Source of the DNA: SG8-41 sp036397875 | Lineage (GTDB): Bacteria > Pseudomonadota > Gammaproteobacteria > Burkholderiales > SG8-41 | DNA: 59,320 nt | Direction: 5' to 3' | NCBI GenBank assembly: GCA_036397875.1 | Contig: DASWIC010000005.1 | Span: 1-59,320 of the forward strand | Part shown: piece after piece, positions 59,011 through 59,320 of the stretch | How positions within the stretch are numbered: the first letter of the stretch is position 1 | Layout of the letters: each line of letters begins with the position of its first letter | The notes under the pieces: generated by a model | What the model was told of the DNA's origin: nothing | The model's database searches: none | The model's input: only the letters and a program-made list of their open reading frames with translations | Made by a program: the position numbers and the translations under genes

Positions 59011-59160
59011 GGCGAAAGATAAATTTGGGGCATCGATAGATCAGTCACTTACAGCGCTTGCCAGCCCCAAACCCAATCGCACTTGCGGGAAAACCAATGC
59101 AGATCGGGCCGAACTTGGCACAAATTCAGCACAGTGTTGAAGCGGTAGCTGGACGATTGG

Positions 59161-59320
59161 CTACGGATGGCTCACGTTGCAATGCGCCATGTAGAAGTCG
59201 AACAGGTTCGGATCCAGTTCGCGCAACCGATTCCTCGCGGAAACAAGCGCCGGGCTGTAGCCGCCCCTCTCGAGTTTGACCAGCCGAGCAATCGCCTTCA
59301 TGGCCTGCACGGGCACCGTC
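59161..59320 (-). CDS. C-terminal part of an unrecognised protein, cut by window edge
   Basis: The minus-strand frame enters from the right edge and ends at TAG (59161-59163). It encodes about 52 residues, including MKAIARLVKLERGGYSPALV and ending FYMAHCNVSHP. I do not recognise the family. Its codon use looks ordinary and the DNA is visibly less GC-rich than the rest of the window. It lies beyond the tRNA-Phe remnant, so it is probably a gene of the integrated element. The 150 bases between (59011-59160) show no gene. Confidence 0.5.
   Translation of the reverse strand, partial: TVPVQAMKAIARLVKLERGGYSPALVSARNRLRELDPNLFDFYMAHCNVSHP

Noticed and set aside
59058..59279. 73-aa plus-strand open frame beyond the tRNA-Phe remnant
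   Set aside because: It overlaps a better minus-strand frame and shows no ribosome site or domain.

Overview
The window is about 66% GC by eye and chromosomal. It looks like a betaproteobacterium, probably an uncultured Burkholderiales/Nitrosomonadales-type lineage. The support is gene order typical of that class: cutA-dsbD-tlpA-aroQ-accB-accC-prmA-DUF3426 protein, hemA-prfA-prmC-grxD, and argH divergent from algZ-algR-hemC-hemD-hemX-hemY. No rRNA, CRISPR array, transposase or phage structural gene is visible.

Layout. 1-6.4 kb (+): leucine/isovalerate degradation (thiolase, HCCA-isomerase-like protein, macrodomain protein, liuB, liuC, HMG-CoA lyase, DUF2889 protein); the biotin-carboxylase subunit liuD is not in its expected place. 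6.5-7.3 kb: a small secreted DUF1161 protein and a frameshifted membrane-protein relic. 7.3-17.9 kb (-): a tight, functionally uncharacterised block of tRNA-Arg, PYROXD2-like flavoprotein, T-protein-like aminomethyltransferase, a 618-aa P-loop protein, a second and a third PYROXD2-like flavoprotein, an alpha/beta hydrolase, a GDSL lipoprotein and an MFS permease. This is the best candidate for an undescribed system. 18.0-21.3 kb: a cytochrome c5 relic lacking its haem domain, apaH, a PfkB kinase, tpx and mscL. 21.3-30.5 kb (-): gcvH, prmA, accC, accB, aroQ, a TlpA-like protein, dsbD, cutA and others. 30.6-32.5 kb (+): a ferredoxin-type flavin reductase and a CDF metal exporter. 32.5-38.6 kb (-): heme genes hemY, hemX, hemD, hemC and the AlgZ/AlgR two-component pair. 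38.6-40.9 kb (+): argH and a fructosamine-kinase-like gene.

40.9-45.7 kb holds a sulfonate module (LacI-type regulator, sulfoacetaldehyde acetyltransferase xsc, TauE-type exporter) with a near-ideal lac-operator-like palindrome. 45.7-49.3 kb (-) holds grxD, prmC, prfA and hemA. 49.4-56.9 kb holds a C4/C5 organic-acid module: a 2-hydroxyacid dehydrogenase and a PrpB-like lyase (-), then an IclR regulator, CoA transferase, CitE-like lyase, MaoC-like hydratase and second CoA transferase (+). This set could convert itaconate or mesaconate to acetyl-CoA and pyruvate. A putative exported methyltransferase and a 3-hydroxyacyl-CoA dehydrogenase follow. The chromosome then runs into the 3' half of a tRNA-Phe gene (58966-59010), the signature of an integrated element occupying the right edge.

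Spacers carry three repeat classes: phased heptamers (GTGAYNN type), a composite CCTGTCCTGAGC...GTCGAAGG element, and C-tract/G-tract hairpins. One copy of the second class lies inside a coding sequence. All functional calls come from reading the sequence and recalling families; no database search was run.
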